29,557 nucleotides of DNA from an uncultured Eubacterium sp. (GCA_900550135.1 URQO01000020.1:1-29557), one strand, 5' to 3'. Shown: positions 1 through 8,541, counted from the stretch's first letter. The notes: generated by a model from the letters alone, not told the origin. Translations and numbers: made by a program.

Positions 1-381
1 AGAATAATATGTATTTTCTTTTAAATTTGTTTCTCTCAACCCTAAGCCCAAATTAGTCATACCTGCTAATGGTTCTTTCCACTTGGTATACTCACTAGTA
101 CCTTCTGTAGTCATCCCTTCATCCAAATAAATTTTTGCACCTGTTGCAACAAAATTCTTTGGATAAACATGAACAAAGTAATCTCCATAGGCACTTATAT
201 CCTGACTCTCCTCTCCTTTTGCGACTTTGTAATGAATAGTCATATTGGTATTGGTAGACTGATATTTAAGCCCGGTGATTGATTTCCAACCTTCTGCTGC
301 TTCAACTGTTGTACTTGGTGTAATATTTACACTGGTAAATACCATTGCAAGCACCAACAACAGTGAAACTACCTTTCTCAT
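1..381 (-). CDS. Secreted protein of unknown function, 3' part cut by window edge
   Basis: An open frame starts at ATG 381-379 and runs off the left edge after 127 codons without a stop. GGAGGG lies 5 bases upstream of the ATG, which fixes the start. The product begins MRKVVSLLLVLAMVFTSVNI and continues to a likely cleavage site near VEAAEG around residue 28, a typical Gram-positive signal peptide. The mature part (GWKSITGLKYQSTNTNMTIHY, then a stretch with KVAKGEE and YGDYFVHVYP) has alternating hydrophobic and polar residues suggesting a beta-sandwich. I do not recognise the family. Its signal peptide and RBS resemble those of the CotH remnant upstream, so it probably belongs to the same secreted repertoire. 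An extracellular carbohydrate-binding or surface protein is possible but unproven. Confidence 0.8.
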   Translation of the reverse strand, partial: MRKVVSLLLVLAMVFTSVNITPSTTVEAAEGWKSITGLKYQSTNTNMTIHYKVAKGEESQDISAYGDYFVHVYPKNFVATGAKIYLDEGMTTEGTSEYTKWKEPLAGMTNLGLGLRETNLKENTYYS

Positions 382-612
382 TTTACCCTCCATTGCTTTA
401 CTTCCTTCCTTATTTTTTTAGGTAATTATATAAAGTCAATACGTATGTTTCTTTTGCTTTATTTTCTGTAACATAAAAGTAATATTTTCCAAATCTTATC
501 TGTCTCGTTTTTTATTGTTTTTTATTGTTTTTCACTTAAAAATATAGCTTTCTTTATTACTATTTTTTCAAAAATGGGTACAAAAAATAAGCATAGTTAT
601 ACCTACCCCCTA

Positions 613-642
613 AAGATACCACTATGGCATTTTTTGTGTCAA
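613..642 (-). promoter_or_regulatory. Promoter of the leftmost gene with a long leader
   Basis: On the minus strand TTGACA (642-637) is followed after 18 bases by TATCTT (618-613). Transcription from here would give a leader of about 220 bases before ATG 381. The leader (382-605) is very A-rich, contains two adjacent copies of ACAATAAAAA and a second TATAAT-like box near 430, and encodes no gene I can support on either strand. Confidence 0.5.
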
Positions 643-690
643 TCAAAAAAAAACGTCTTTTTGTTTTTTGTCATGTTATCCATAACAAAA

Positions 691-760
691 ATCCGACTAG
701 TTTTTCTCTTAATCAGGATGGCATTTGCCACTCTTAGAAGAAGAGAGTGTCTAATCGGAT
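691..760 (-). terminator. Branched terminator-like structure after the CotH remnant
   Basis: On the minus strand ATCCGATTAG (760-751) pairs with CTAGTCGGAT (700-691), one G-T pair aside, and is followed by TTTTTG. The enclosed 50 bases can form two small hairpins, CACTCT/AGAGTG and TGGC/GCCA. The run of T after the closing stem suggests a terminator for the broken gene at 798-1447. I could not match it to a known riboswitch class. Confidence 0.5.
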
Positions 761-797
761 CTTTATATTATTATTTATTATTATACGACTTTAGCTT

Positions 798-1447
798 TTA
801 TTTAACCATAGCATTCGACCAGTTATAATCTACTGCTTAATTTGATATTCCAAGGCTTTTTAGGTGCACCTGCTGTAGTGTTACCTCTGATTTTGATATT
901 GCACCCACTATCTGTAAGCGATTTATAACTCCCACCGTCCTTATCAAAAAACAGATACTGTTACATCGGCTTTTTCATGGTATTCATTGGATATACTCTT
1001 ATTTGTATCAATGTATATCTGTGGAATTTCAGTGTTATTTCCTGACTGACCTGAAATTTCAAACTTGGTGCTAATCATAGGTGATTCACTGCCTGTCTTA
1101 TCTGTATTTGATACATACATGGTATGAGTACCTGACCCAAATTTGCTTAATTCTTTTGCACTAATATACTCTCCTGTTTTTTTAACTGTTTTAATAGGAA
1201 CATCCTTGCCGTCTACATATATGTTATACCCTTCTAACTGTTCTGCCTCATTAAAATACAACATATATCTTCCTGTATAAGCACTATAATCAACCACCTT
1301 TAGACCTGACAGAATGGAAACAGTTTCCTTTATTTCATCTGCTTTTACAGTGTTGTTTACTGCAGGTTGGTTAATAAATCCAACTGTAGTAATTTCCAGC
1401 ACTCCCGACAGTACCAGCGAAAATATTTGATTTTTAAATTTTCTCAT
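798..1447 (-). pseudogene. Decayed CotH-family paralogue (frameshift plus internal deletion)
   Basis: The start is ATG 1447, preceded by GGAGGGAGG. The first frame gives a signal peptide, an FN3-like domain (about residues 45-125) and the opening of a CotH region, then stops at VSVF-TGA (946-944). One extra T in a run of six causes this: skipping one base continues as DKDGGSYKSLTDSGCNIKIR then GNTTAGAPKKPWNIKLSS. That matches the CotH segment IKKRGNSTSLADKPAYNISF of the intact gene at 1650-4268. In a third frame the sequence then reads VDYNWSNAMVK and TAA (800-798), matching the last residues of the intact protein (FNWNNTIAKPTK). About 500 residues of kinase and C-terminal module are therefore missing. 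Seen: frames and matches. Inferred: one homopolymer insertion and one internal out-of-frame deletion. Confidence 0.8.
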
Positions 1448-1528
1448 TACGCCTCCCTCCACATATTTTATCCGAACCTTTTCTGTTTTTCATTATAAGA
1501 AATTATTTTTTTTCATAGCATTAAAGCG

Positions 1529-1578
1529 AAAAAGCTGTTTTGATGTTTATGGAACACAAGCATCAAAACAGCTTTTTT
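1529..1578. terminator. Bidirectional intrinsic terminator
   Basis: GCTGTTTTGATG (1534-1545) pairs perfectly with CATCAAAACAGC (1561-1572), flanked by A5 on the left and T6 on the right, so it can act on both strands. It lies downstream of the intact CotH gene and upstream of the decayed one. Confidence 0.85.
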
Positions 1579-1599
1579 CGTACTTTAAACCAGACAATA

Positions 1600-1636
1600 A
1601 AAAAGTAGAAATCCCAATAAAAGATTTCTACTTTTT
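1600..1636. terminator. Second intrinsic terminator directly after CotH
   Basis: AAAAAGTAGAAATC (1600-1613) is the perfect reverse complement of GATTTCTACTTTTT (1623-1636) with a 9-base loop. It starts 14 bases after the CotH stop codon and forms a tandem terminator with the 1529-1578 hairpin. Confidence 0.85.
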
Positions 1637-1649
1637 GTATATAAATTGT

Positions 1650-4268
1650 TTATTTTGTTGGTTTGGCAATTGTGTTGTTCCAGTTAAAATCGCCCTCGGC
1701 AAAACTGCTGTCAACCTTCTTTAATATCTTATTATAAATACAATCATAACCGCTCTTTGTATTGCAGAGATTGCTTGTATATACTTTCTTTGCCACATCA
1801 AATACTGTATAAGATTTTATATCACTATATGCAATAGTTCCGTCGCTTAATTTTGCATAAACTCTTACATAATATTTTGAGTTGAAAGCATCTGATGATA
1901 AGTCATCGCCATATTCCATAGTTCTTGCATAATAGGTTGCAGTTTTTGAATCGCCCATAACTGTGTCAAACTTTCCTGCATCTGTTGCTGCATATGAAGC
2001 AACATAACTGTTATCTGAACCATAAACCATATCATCTTTAGTTATTGCATTGTCTCCATGAACCAGGCCATATATGATACCTACTTCATCAGTACTCTGT
2101 CCTTCTACTTTAGGTTCAGCCTGATATATTGCTCTAAATCCAACAGCATCTTTTACACCATTAAATGATGTGCTAATCTGATATCCTGTAATGCCCAAAT
2201 CAGAACTAATCAATGTACCTGTATACTCGCTGTCATATTTTGAGTAGTCAATGCCCCACTGTGTACAAAGCCATTGGTTTCTGTTCTTAAGCCAGTTTGT
2301 CAAATACTCTATATGCTGTGCATATGTATATGTGCTATATGGTGCCACTGTGCTGTAACTGTATGGGTAAACACTGTATTCTGCACCATCTGCTGTAGAT
2401 TCGCTCCAGCCTGCCCCACCATTTGCTGCAGGTGTATAGTTTCTTATTCTTGACTTTTCGATATAATTTGTAAGCTGTGTAATCTTGCTGAAACCATATT
2501 TGTTATCTTTGTAAAGATTCTGAATCCTTGGCTGTAACTGTTTATATTTAGTCAACACTTTGTTTTTAAATGTGCTGTTTTGCATTAAATACTTGAACCA
2601 ATAGTTTACATTCTGACCTCTCATAGTATCGTAAGTTCTGTTTTCTGCAAATGATGAGTTACCTGATGACAAGTCAAAATCCCACAATGGACCTGCATGT
2701 ATAGTTGGTGCTCCAGTCTCATCATATGTAATATAAAACTTAACTGAAGAATATCCAAAGTCTACTGTCTGGAACAGTTCATTTATAATATACATACTTA
2801 CAAATGAATCAACATCCATGTAGTTAAACACCTCATCTGATGATGTATTTACCACTGCACTGTCAAACTTTTCAAGAGTTGATACCCAGCTTGTATATCT
2901 TGAAGATGCTGTATCTGTTGTATCCTCTGTTACAAATCTTGACCCTGTCTTTGATGTTTTATAATATAGGCAACCATCTTCTGTTCTATCAGATTCAAGT
3001 TCAAACAAAATTTCATTTGATGTGTTGCCATCATCATAAGAACAACCTGACCTTCCATTTTCTGCCGGTTCGCTTATTACAAAGTTTCCTTTGTATACAC
3101 CATCTATGTACAAATCCGCATACTCTTCTTTTGGTGTGGCAATACCACCTACTATCTGTCCAAAATCCATTGCCAGTTTGTTTCTAATTAATGTCTTTTC
3201 ATAAGCATTAGCCAAAAGACACCACTTTTTACCTTTTGCTTTTCCAGGCATTATTTCTTTTTTCGAATTAAATGAAATATTATATGCCGGCTTGTCTGCC
3301 AATGAAGTGGAGTTTCCACGTTTTTTTATTGTACCACCATCACTTGCTGTATTTATTTTTCCATCTGCTCCAATAATTGTAAGTGATGCTGATGTTTTAT
3401 CAGGCTTTGTAAGTGACGCACCACCTTTTTCGCCTTTGTTTGTGACTACATAAATTCTTGCTATATCACTTGGATCGCTTGTGCTGTTTGTTTCGGTTAA
3501 AACTCTTACACTTGCAGCTTCTGAATAAGCTGACATCTTTCCTTCTGAATCAACTGTCCTAATTGTAACCTTATGCAGATTTCCATCTGCCTTTGATGTA
3601 AACAAGTCTGCACTAAAATATTGACCGCTTTTAGTAACATTGCCAATATTTGTTCCATCTAAGAATACGTTGTAGGATACTGCACCTTCAACCGGTGTAA
3701 AGTCTACTCTGTATCCTTTTTGCTGTGCATAAAAGTTATAAACTGCAACCTTTGTTGGTGCTGCAAGCTGTGACAACTCTTCTCCCGGTGTAGTTGTAGT
3801 TTCTTCTGTAGTTGCTGTTGTAGTTTCCTCTGTTGAACCTGATTCATTCTTTACATAAAGTTCTGCCTTAACTGCACCACTACCATCTTTTACTACTACA
3901 CTGCTTGTTCCTGAAGGAAACATTGTCATATGTAATATAAATCCTGCTCCCTGCTGGTCATAATCATTTGTGGCTGTACCATTTACAGTGATTTCTCCAA
4001 AATTTGCATCTGCAAATGATACATAAACGCCTGGTGCTGTAGCAAATGGTGGCAACTGTATATTTACAATATTTGCGCTTCCTTCTGCCACAACCATTTT
4101 GTATTTGTTTGTATAATCGCCGGCAGCTGAATTATCTAAATAGGTAACTGATGACCAATCATAATTTGCCGCACCACTTTGGTCTGCCTTTGTTACTGAT
4201 GGCATATAATTAATCAGTGAAAACACCAATGCTATAGTCATCAACGCTGATATAATTTTCTTCCACAT
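1650..4268 (-). CDS. Secreted CotH-kinase-family protein with flanking binding-type modules
   Basis: The start is set at ATG 4268 (MWKKIISALM), because GGGAG stands 6 bases upstream. That gives 872 residues. Order: signal peptide (1-28); beta-rich module (about 35-142, core VNIQLPPFATAPGVYVSF) also present in the neighbouring GH16; Thr/Glu linker; FN3-like domain (about 169-258); CotH domain (about 262-680) with IKKRGNSTS, NEILFELESD and the family signature GPLWDFDLSSG (W529-D532); and a C-terminal module (about 700-872) shared with the GH16. CotH of Bacillus spores is an atypical protein kinase, and secreted clostridial homologues are known, but their substrates are not. It lies 76 bases downstream of the GH16 gene with no terminator between, so co-transcription is likely, and it ends in tandem terminators. 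An extracellular kinase or a structural role are both possible. Confidence 0.88.
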   Translation of the reverse strand: MWKKIISALMTIALVFSLINYMPSVTKADQSGAANYDWSSVTYLDNSAAGDYTNKYKMVVAEGSANIVNIQLPPFATAPGVYVSFADANFGEITVNGTATNDYDQQGAGFILHMTMFPSGTSSVVVKDGSGAVKAELYVKNESGSTEETTTATTEETTTTPGEELSQLAAPTKVAVYNFYAQQKGYRVDFTPVEGAVSYNVFLDGTNIGNVTKSGQYFSADLFTSKADGNLHKVTIRTVDSEGKMSAYSEAASVRVLTETNSTSDPSDIARIYVVTNKGEKGGASLTKPDKTSASLTIIGADGKINTASDGGTIKKRGNSTSLADKPAYNISFNSKKEIMPGKAKGKKWCLLANAYEKTLIRNKLAMDFGQIVGGIATPKEEYADLYIDGVYKGNFVISEPAENGRSGCSYDDGNTSNEILFELESDRTEDGCLYYKTSKTGSRFVTEDTTDTASSRYTSWVSTLEKFDSAVVNTSSDEVFNYMDVDSFVSMYIINELFQTVDFGYSSVKFYITYDETGAPTIHAGPLWDFDLSSGNSSFAENRTYDTMRGQNVNYWFKYLMQNSTFKNKVLTKYKQLQPRIQNLYKDNKYGFSKITQLTNYIEKSRIRNYTPAANGGAGWSESTADGAEYSVYPYSYSTVAPYSTYTYAQHIEYLTNWLKNRNQWLCTQWGIDYSKYDSEYTGTLISSDLGITGYQISTSFNGVKDAVGFRAIYQAEPKVEGQSTDEVGIIYGLVHGDNAITKDDMVYGSDNSYVASYAATDAGKFDTVMGDSKTATYYARTMEYGDDLSSDAFNSKYYVRVYAKLSDGTIAYSDIKSYTVFDVAKKVYTSNLCNTKSGYDCIYNKILKKVDSSFAEGDFNWNNTIAKPTK

Positions 4269-4307
4269 ATTATTCTCCCTTTGCAATATGCTTATTTTTT
4301 ATTGTTT

Positions 4308-4337
4308 CTATGCTTCAACCCGGTCAGGTTTGATGAT
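4308..4337 (-). repeat. Duplicated remnant of a module C-terminus
   Basis: Between the GH16 stop and the CotH start, one frame reads IIKPDRVEA then TAG (4310-4308). This is nearly the same as the true GH16 terminus IIKPDQVTE plus TAG at 4374-4345, and the DNA core ATCAAACCTGACC-GGTT is shared. It looks like the tail of a second copy of the C-terminal module left by duplication or recombination. It is too short to be a gene. Confidence 0.65.
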
Positions 4338-4344
4338 TTTACTC

Positions 4345-6765
4345 CTATTCAGTAACCTGGTCAGGTTTGATAATTGTATTGTTCCACTGGAAATCTACCT
4401 GAGTATATCCGTTATATACCTTTGATAAAATATTTTCATATAAATATGTATGTGCCTCTACTGTATTCATCAATACATTTTTGTATAAGTAATCTGCAAC
4501 TTCTGAAATTGAGTATGAGGTAACAGCACTATACACATAACTTCCATCTGCAAGCACAGCATATGCTCTTACTTTATATTTTGCATTAAATGCTGATACT
4601 GATTTCTTACCAAATGACATTGTACGTGCATAATATGTTGCAGTATCTGAATCACCAAGCTTAACTCCTATAGTTCCTGCTGATGTTGACTGATATGAAT
4701 TGATAAACTTGTTTGTTGATCCTACTACCATATCTGTATCTGTAATATTTGTATTTGTATCATTGTAGTTTTCAAGTCCGTATACAAATCCCCATGATTT
4801 AACAGCCTGACTGTTAATTGTTGGTTCAACCATTGCTGCTGTTCTGATACCTTCATAAGTTGTACTAATCTGGTATCCGAGAACCTGTATATCTTCACTT
4901 GTTGTAACACCCTGCTGTGTAGGTGCCTGTGTTGTAGTTGTAGGTGCCTGTGTTGTAGTTGTAGGTGCCTGTGTTGTAGTTGTAGGTGCCTCTGTTGTAG
5001 TTGTAGGTGCCTCTGTTGTTGTATCATCACTTGTTCCATTTGTATTTTTAATGATGACTGTGCCTGTTCCACCTGCATAATTGATTGTAACTGTATTTTT
5101 CTGTTTTGTCAGAGCTGATAAATATACTACTACTCCTGCACCCTGAATTGCCGCAACGCCTTCTGTATTTCCATTTACAGAGACGCTTGAAATTCCTGCA
5201 GGTACATTAATATATATACCCATTTCTTTTGCAAATCCAGGTTGCTGAATATTAACTACACCTGAGATTCCGCTCATACTGTTTTTATCATAGTACCATG
5301 TGTTAGCATCTCCACCACCTATCACTTCCCATGAAGAATCGCCACTGGCAGTTGTTGTTACTTCTACTTCACCACTGCCTGTTACATCTGTTACTTTTAC
5401 ATTGCTAAATTTAAGTGTTGTTCCTGCGTCTACATTTGCAAGGTTGAACATAAACTGCATTGTATCGGAGTCTGCTGTAAAGCTACCTGTTAATGTGTTA
5501 TTTCCTGCTGACAATGCCTGGTTTGTAAACTCAGTGCCACCGACTTCATCTTTCATCAATACGTCACCTGTTGCAGCTGATGAATTTACATCAACACTAA
5601 CATTGTACTTATGTCCACTTGTTACTGATATATTTTTTGTAAACGCCTGAACACCCCAGGCTGATTTGTTGTTTGAAGTAAGTTTTAAAACAAACTCATC
5701 ATCCAGATTTGTACCATTCTGATACTTTCCTGCATTTCCACTTAACACATAATATCCCCAACCACCAAGACTGGTCTTTTCACCTGAACATGTTGTGAAT
5801 CCGTCTCCTGTTGTAGTTTGTGTTGGTTTTGTCTCTGATGTTCCTGACTTTGCAATAGAAAATGCTGAGTCATTTCCCTGATATACTCTTACATAATCAA
5901 CATACATTGTAGCTGATTGAAAATCATCACTTACAGTCTGTCCCAATGTAAATGGAGAATTTTTACTACCTATTGCAAGATTTAACAATATGAAATGCTC
6001 CTTCTGGAATTCTTCCATTTCTGAACTGTTTATGTTAAGAGTCTCAAAGCATACACCATCCAGATAAAACTTCATAACATCTTCATACCATTCTACTGCA
6101 TAATTGTGCCAATTGTTGATACTATCAATGTTCCCAAACTGATTTGTTGTTTCACTACCTGCATATACATGAGCATAGTTTGCACCTGTACCTGTACCGG
6201 TATTCCAGTGAAGTGTACTGATAACATGATTTTCTGCATTTCTGTGCTCCATAATATCTATCTCACCACAATATGGCCATGATGCACCACTTTCTATGTC
6301 ATTACCCATCATCCAGAATGCAGGCCATACGCCTGAACGCATACCGTCATCCAGTCGAATTCTTGCCTCAATTCTTCCGTACTTCATATACTGTTTGTTT
6401 AATGTTTTTATTCTACCTGATGTAATTTCGCCATTCTCTCTTTTAGCAGTAATGGCAAGTGCTCTTCCATCAGTAGAGCCTGAATCTGAAGACATATCTG
6501 CAATACGTACATTATTCGTACTATTTGTATATCTTTGAAGTTCGTTGTTTCCCCAGCCACTGGCACCATGTCCCATATCATAAGACCAGGTTGATGTGTC
6601 CGGTGCTCCTCCTACTGTCTGATTAAATTCATCATTCCATACCAATGACCATGAACTGCTTCCACTACTTGAGTTTACTGCAGCTTCTACTGTACTTGGT
6701 ACAAAATTCATACAACTTACTACCAATGCTATGGCTGTAAGAATTGAAACAATTTTTTTACTCAT
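4345..6765 (-). CDS. Secreted multidomain GH16 beta-glucanase (laminarinase type)
   Basis: 806 residues; ATG 6765 is preceded by AGAGGA. Order: signal peptide (1-29); GH16 domain (about 36-298) starting LVWNDEFNQ and ending VDYVRVYQ, with catalytic motif GEIDIME (nucleophile E168, acid/base E173); a CBM4/9-like beta-sandwich (about 318-466); a beta-rich module (about 474-577, core VNIQQPGFAKEMGIYINV) shared with CotH; a Thr-Glu/Gln-Ala-Pro linker (578-622); and a C-terminal module (628-806) starting GYQISTTYEG and ending FQWNNTIIKP, also shared with CotH. The GH16 type fits endo-beta-1,3- or mixed-linkage glucan cleavage outside the cell. No LPXTG, SLH or dockerin anchor is visible. Substrate is inferred from the locus further right; mixed-linkage glucan or lichenan cannot be excluded. 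Confidence 0.92.
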   Translation of the reverse strand: MSKKIVSILTAIALVVSCMNFVPSTVEAAVNSSSGSSSWSLVWNDEFNQTVGGAPDTSTWSYDMGHGASGWGNNELQRYTNSTNNVRIADMSSDSGSTDGRALAITAKRENGEITSGRIKTLNKQYMKYGRIEARIRLDDGMRSGVWPAFWMMGNDIESGASWPYCGEIDIMEHRNAENHVISTLHWNTGTGTGANYAHVYAGSETTNQFGNIDSINNWHNYAVEWYEDVMKFYLDGVCFETLNINSSEMEEFQKEHFILLNLAIGSKNSPFTLGQTVSDDFQSATMYVDYVRVYQGNDSAFSIAKSGTSETKPTQTTTGDGFTTCSGEKTSLGGWGYYVLSGNAGKYQNGTNLDDEFVLKLTSNNKSAWGVQAFTKNISVTSGHKYNVSVDVNSSAATGDVLMKDEVGGTEFTNQALSAGNNTLTGSFTADSDTMQFMFNLANVDAGTTLKFSNVKVTDVTGSGEVEVTTTASGDSSWEVIGGGDANTWYYDKNSMSGISGVVNIQQPGFAKEMGIYINVPAGISSVSVNGNTEGVAAIQGAGVVVYLSALTKQKNTVTINYAGGTGTVIIKNTNGTSDDTTTEAPTTTTEAPTTTTQAPTTTTQAPTTTTQAPTQQGVTTSEDIQVLGYQISTTYEGIRTAAMVEPTINSQAVKSWGFVYGLENYNDTNTNITDTDMVVGSTNKFINSYQSTSAGTIGVKLGDSDTATYYARTMSFGKKSVSAFNAKYKVRAYAVLADGSYVYSAVTSYSISEVADYLYKNVLMNTVEAHTYLYENILSKVYNGYTQVDFQWNNTIIKPDQVTE
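4921..5022 (-). repeat. 21-base tandem repeat encoding the GH16 linker
   Basis: About five copies of a 21-base unit (GTTGTAGTTGTAGGTGCCT plus two bases on the + strand) encode TTTTQAP or TTTTEAP heptads. Such near-identical repeats can change copy number by slippage without breaking the frame. Confidence 0.85.
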
Positions 6766-6810
6766 AATAACTGTCCTCTCTTATCTATAAAATATGAACC
6801 CTTTCAATCT

Positions 6811-6840
6811 AATATATAGTATCATATGGTAACTTCTCAA
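6811..6840 (-). promoter_or_regulatory. Likely promoter of the GH16-CotH unit
   Basis: On the minus strand TTGAGA (6840-6835) is followed by a TATATT/TATATA box (6818-6811) at 16-18 bases, about 45 bases before the GH16 start. The rest of the 6766-6957 gap is AT-rich. I see no clear terminator there for the broken gene upstream. Confidence 0.5.
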
Positions 6841-6957
6841 ACAATCATTTTAAAAAATTTTGACACCTTTCTAAAAAAAATATACCTTTATACTTTTAAT
6901 TGCATAAAGATCTATTTTCTCTTCTTTCCTAAAATAGTTTGTTATTTTTAGATAAGA

Positions 6958-8110
6958 TTACTTTTTCATTCTGATTTTCTTAGGTTTAGTCCAACCACTA
7001 TAATATTTCTTTTTACCTATTACCTGAACTACTCTTGCCTTAACATAATATTTTTTTGACTTCTTTAACTTCTTAATTGCCATGTTAAATTTAGCCTTTT
7101 TAAATGTTTTTGTAATAGTACGTTTTTTACCGTTTTTAAACTTCTTGTTTATAGAAATTTTAACCTGATATGAAACATTACCTTTTATCTTCTTTAATGT
7201 TAATCTGACTTTTTTAGCCTTCTTTTTCTTTATTGCTTTTTTAACAACGGTCTTTTTAACAACCACTTTCTTTGTAGTTGTTGGTTTGACATAATCAACT
7301 ATAATAGTTGTTTCATTGTTTGTTGTTTCAGATGTTTCATCTGCCTCCTTTGTTGTGCTCATATTTTCTTTTAAAATAGTCTGCTTTAAGTTGGCAGTTG
7401 TATCAACTTCAATACCATTGTTACCCTTTCCACCTTCTTTTACATCTACTTCACATGTTCCACTGCCCAATTATTCATTTGTGGTTTTATCGAGAGCAAT
7501 TACTTTTAATGTATGCTTTCCTTCTGAAAGTTTTATATTACCCTGAGTTCCACCATGATTTGTAAATGAATAATTGTCCGGTGCTTTTGCAATCTGATCT
7601 CTGTCGTATACCTGGTATTTTGTATTTCCTTCTCCTACAGAAGTCCAGTTTACACTAATTTCACCATATCCATCAGCAAATTTTGTCACCTGATATGACA
7701 ATGCCATATTAACATATGCACCCTTTGCCTGACCTTTTGTATATATTGTAGTCCAATTATCTTCGTCATTTGATACCTGAATCTGATATTTTTTTTGCAT
7801 AGGCTGCTTCCCAATGTAAATAAATATGGTCAATATCAGCCTCTTTTCCAATATCTACATATATCCATTCATTTTGGTCAGACTGTTTTGCCTGCCACCT
7901 TGTTGTGTTGTTATTATCAACAGCATATTCTGCTGCACTTCCGTCACCTGCCTGGGAACTTGCATAAACAGGTCTGCCGTAAGATAAATTGTACGCATCA
8001 CCATCTTCTGAAGCTGCCTGGACATTCATTGGCTGTACACTAGGGCAAAGTGTTACTACCATTGCTGCAACAAGAAATAATGATATTGCCTTTTTTATCA
8101 TTTTCCTCAT
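6958..8110 (-). pseudogene. Broken secreted CBM32 (F5/8 type C) protein with basic FN3-like tail
   Basis: ATG 8110 has GGAGG 6 bases upstream. The first frame encodes a signal peptide (about 1-33) and an F5/8-type-C/CBM32 sandwich (NLSYGRPVYASS, YAVDNNNTTRWQA, WIYVDIGKEADIDHIYLHWE), then shifts frame at eight A (coding strand, 7798-7791) after EAAYAKK and stops soon after. With seven A the domain continues correctly as KYQIQVSNDEDNWTTIY. That frame reads through an Ig/FN3-like segment to DKTTNE, meets an in-frame TAA (7473-7471), and continues in the same frame with TTGGGCAGT (LGSGTCEVDV), a Thr-rich linker and a lysine-rich FN3-like tail ending at 6958. So one frameshift and one nonsense codon break an otherwise complete 1.15-kb gene. 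Its promoter and RBS are intact, which suggests recent decay, slippage-dependent expression, or sequence error. Confidence 0.8.
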
Positions 8111-8143
8111 AGTTATCCTCCAATTTATAATATTATATTTTAT

Positions 8144-8172
8144 ATTATAAATTGTTTAATATGACGTCTCAA
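8144..8172 (-). promoter_or_regulatory. Promoter of the CBM32 gene
   Basis: TTGAGA (8172-8167), 17 bases, TATAAT (8149-8144) on the minus strand, about 33 bases before ATG 8110. The rest of 8173-8347 is AT-rich with no gene. Confidence 0.75.
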
Positions 8173-8348
8173 TTATAAAAAAGTTTTAATTGATTTTTGT
8201 CATTTTTAATAAATTCTTTTCTGTTTTTCCTGTTAAACACACTATATATATTTGATATTTTCAACAAATTACCCAATAGTTCTATTATGGAATAAAAACA
8301 TTTTTATTGTTTTTTATGTTTATGTTAAATTGTTATTTTTTAAACGCA

Positions 8349-8382
8349 AAAAAGACTTAAGTTTGTCCAACTTAAGTCTTTT
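8349..8382. terminator. Intrinsic terminator of the 47-codon gene
   Basis: AAAAGACTTAAGTT (8350-8363) pairs perfectly over 14 bases with AACTTAAGTCTTTT (8369-8382) around a 5-base loop, 15 bases after the small gene's stop codon. The A/T flanks allow function on both strands. Confidence 0.85.
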
Positions 8383-8397
8383 GAAAGCACATATTTT

Positions 8398-8541
8398 TTA
8401 TTGGTCATTTCCTGATGCCACATCAGTAAACAAATCTGCCCATGGATTTTTACCTACATCGCCATCTGCATATCCATCCATAACCTTCTCGTCCATATTA
8501 TATTTTATTACATCAAATTTGGGTGTCTCATAATTTTTCAT
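8398..8541 (-). CDS. 47-residue peptide with DGDxxxNPWADLF motif, own transcription unit
   Basis: A 47-codon frame runs from ATG 8541 to TAA 8400-8398. It reads MKNYETPKFDVIKYNMDEKV, then MDGYADGDVGKNPWADLF and TDVASGNDQ. It has AGAGAGG about 8 bases upstream of the start, a consensus promoter (TTGATT-17-TATAAT at 8611-8583) and a 14-bp intrinsic terminator. No signal peptide or membrane segment is present; the product is acidic. The segment DGDxxxNPWADLF is shared with the N-termini of the two secreted proteins encoded next upstream (8638-9186 and 9257-10063), including near-identical DNA over about 20 bases. The N-terminus resembles the short leader-like peptides with an early Tyr-x-x-Pro that are common in clostridia, but no maturase gene is nearby. 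Function unknown: a ligand, decoy, precursor peptide or truncated paralogue are all possible. Confidence 0.78.
   Translation of the reverse strand: MKNYETPKFDVIKYNMDEKVMDGYADGDVGKNPWADLFTDVASGNDQ

Noticed and set aside
691..760. Riboswitch of the cyclic-di-GMP type
   Set aside because: A GGCAAA segment and a branched fold are suggestive, but the other conserved bases and tetraloop-receptor features are missing, and the T run fits a terminator.
574..828. Plus-strand 84-codon open frame
   Set aside because: It lies antisense to a promoter, a terminator-like structure and the CotH remnant, has no RBS, and its hydrophobic composition follows from AT-rich antisense sequence.
4725..5078. Gln/His-rich 117-codon frame inside the GH16 gene
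   Set aside because: It is the alternative frame of the 21-base repeat coding the Thr-rich linker.
8252..8533. Plus-strand 93-codon open frame
   Set aside because: It runs through a strong terminator hairpin and is antisense to the 47-codon gene, which has far better expression signals.
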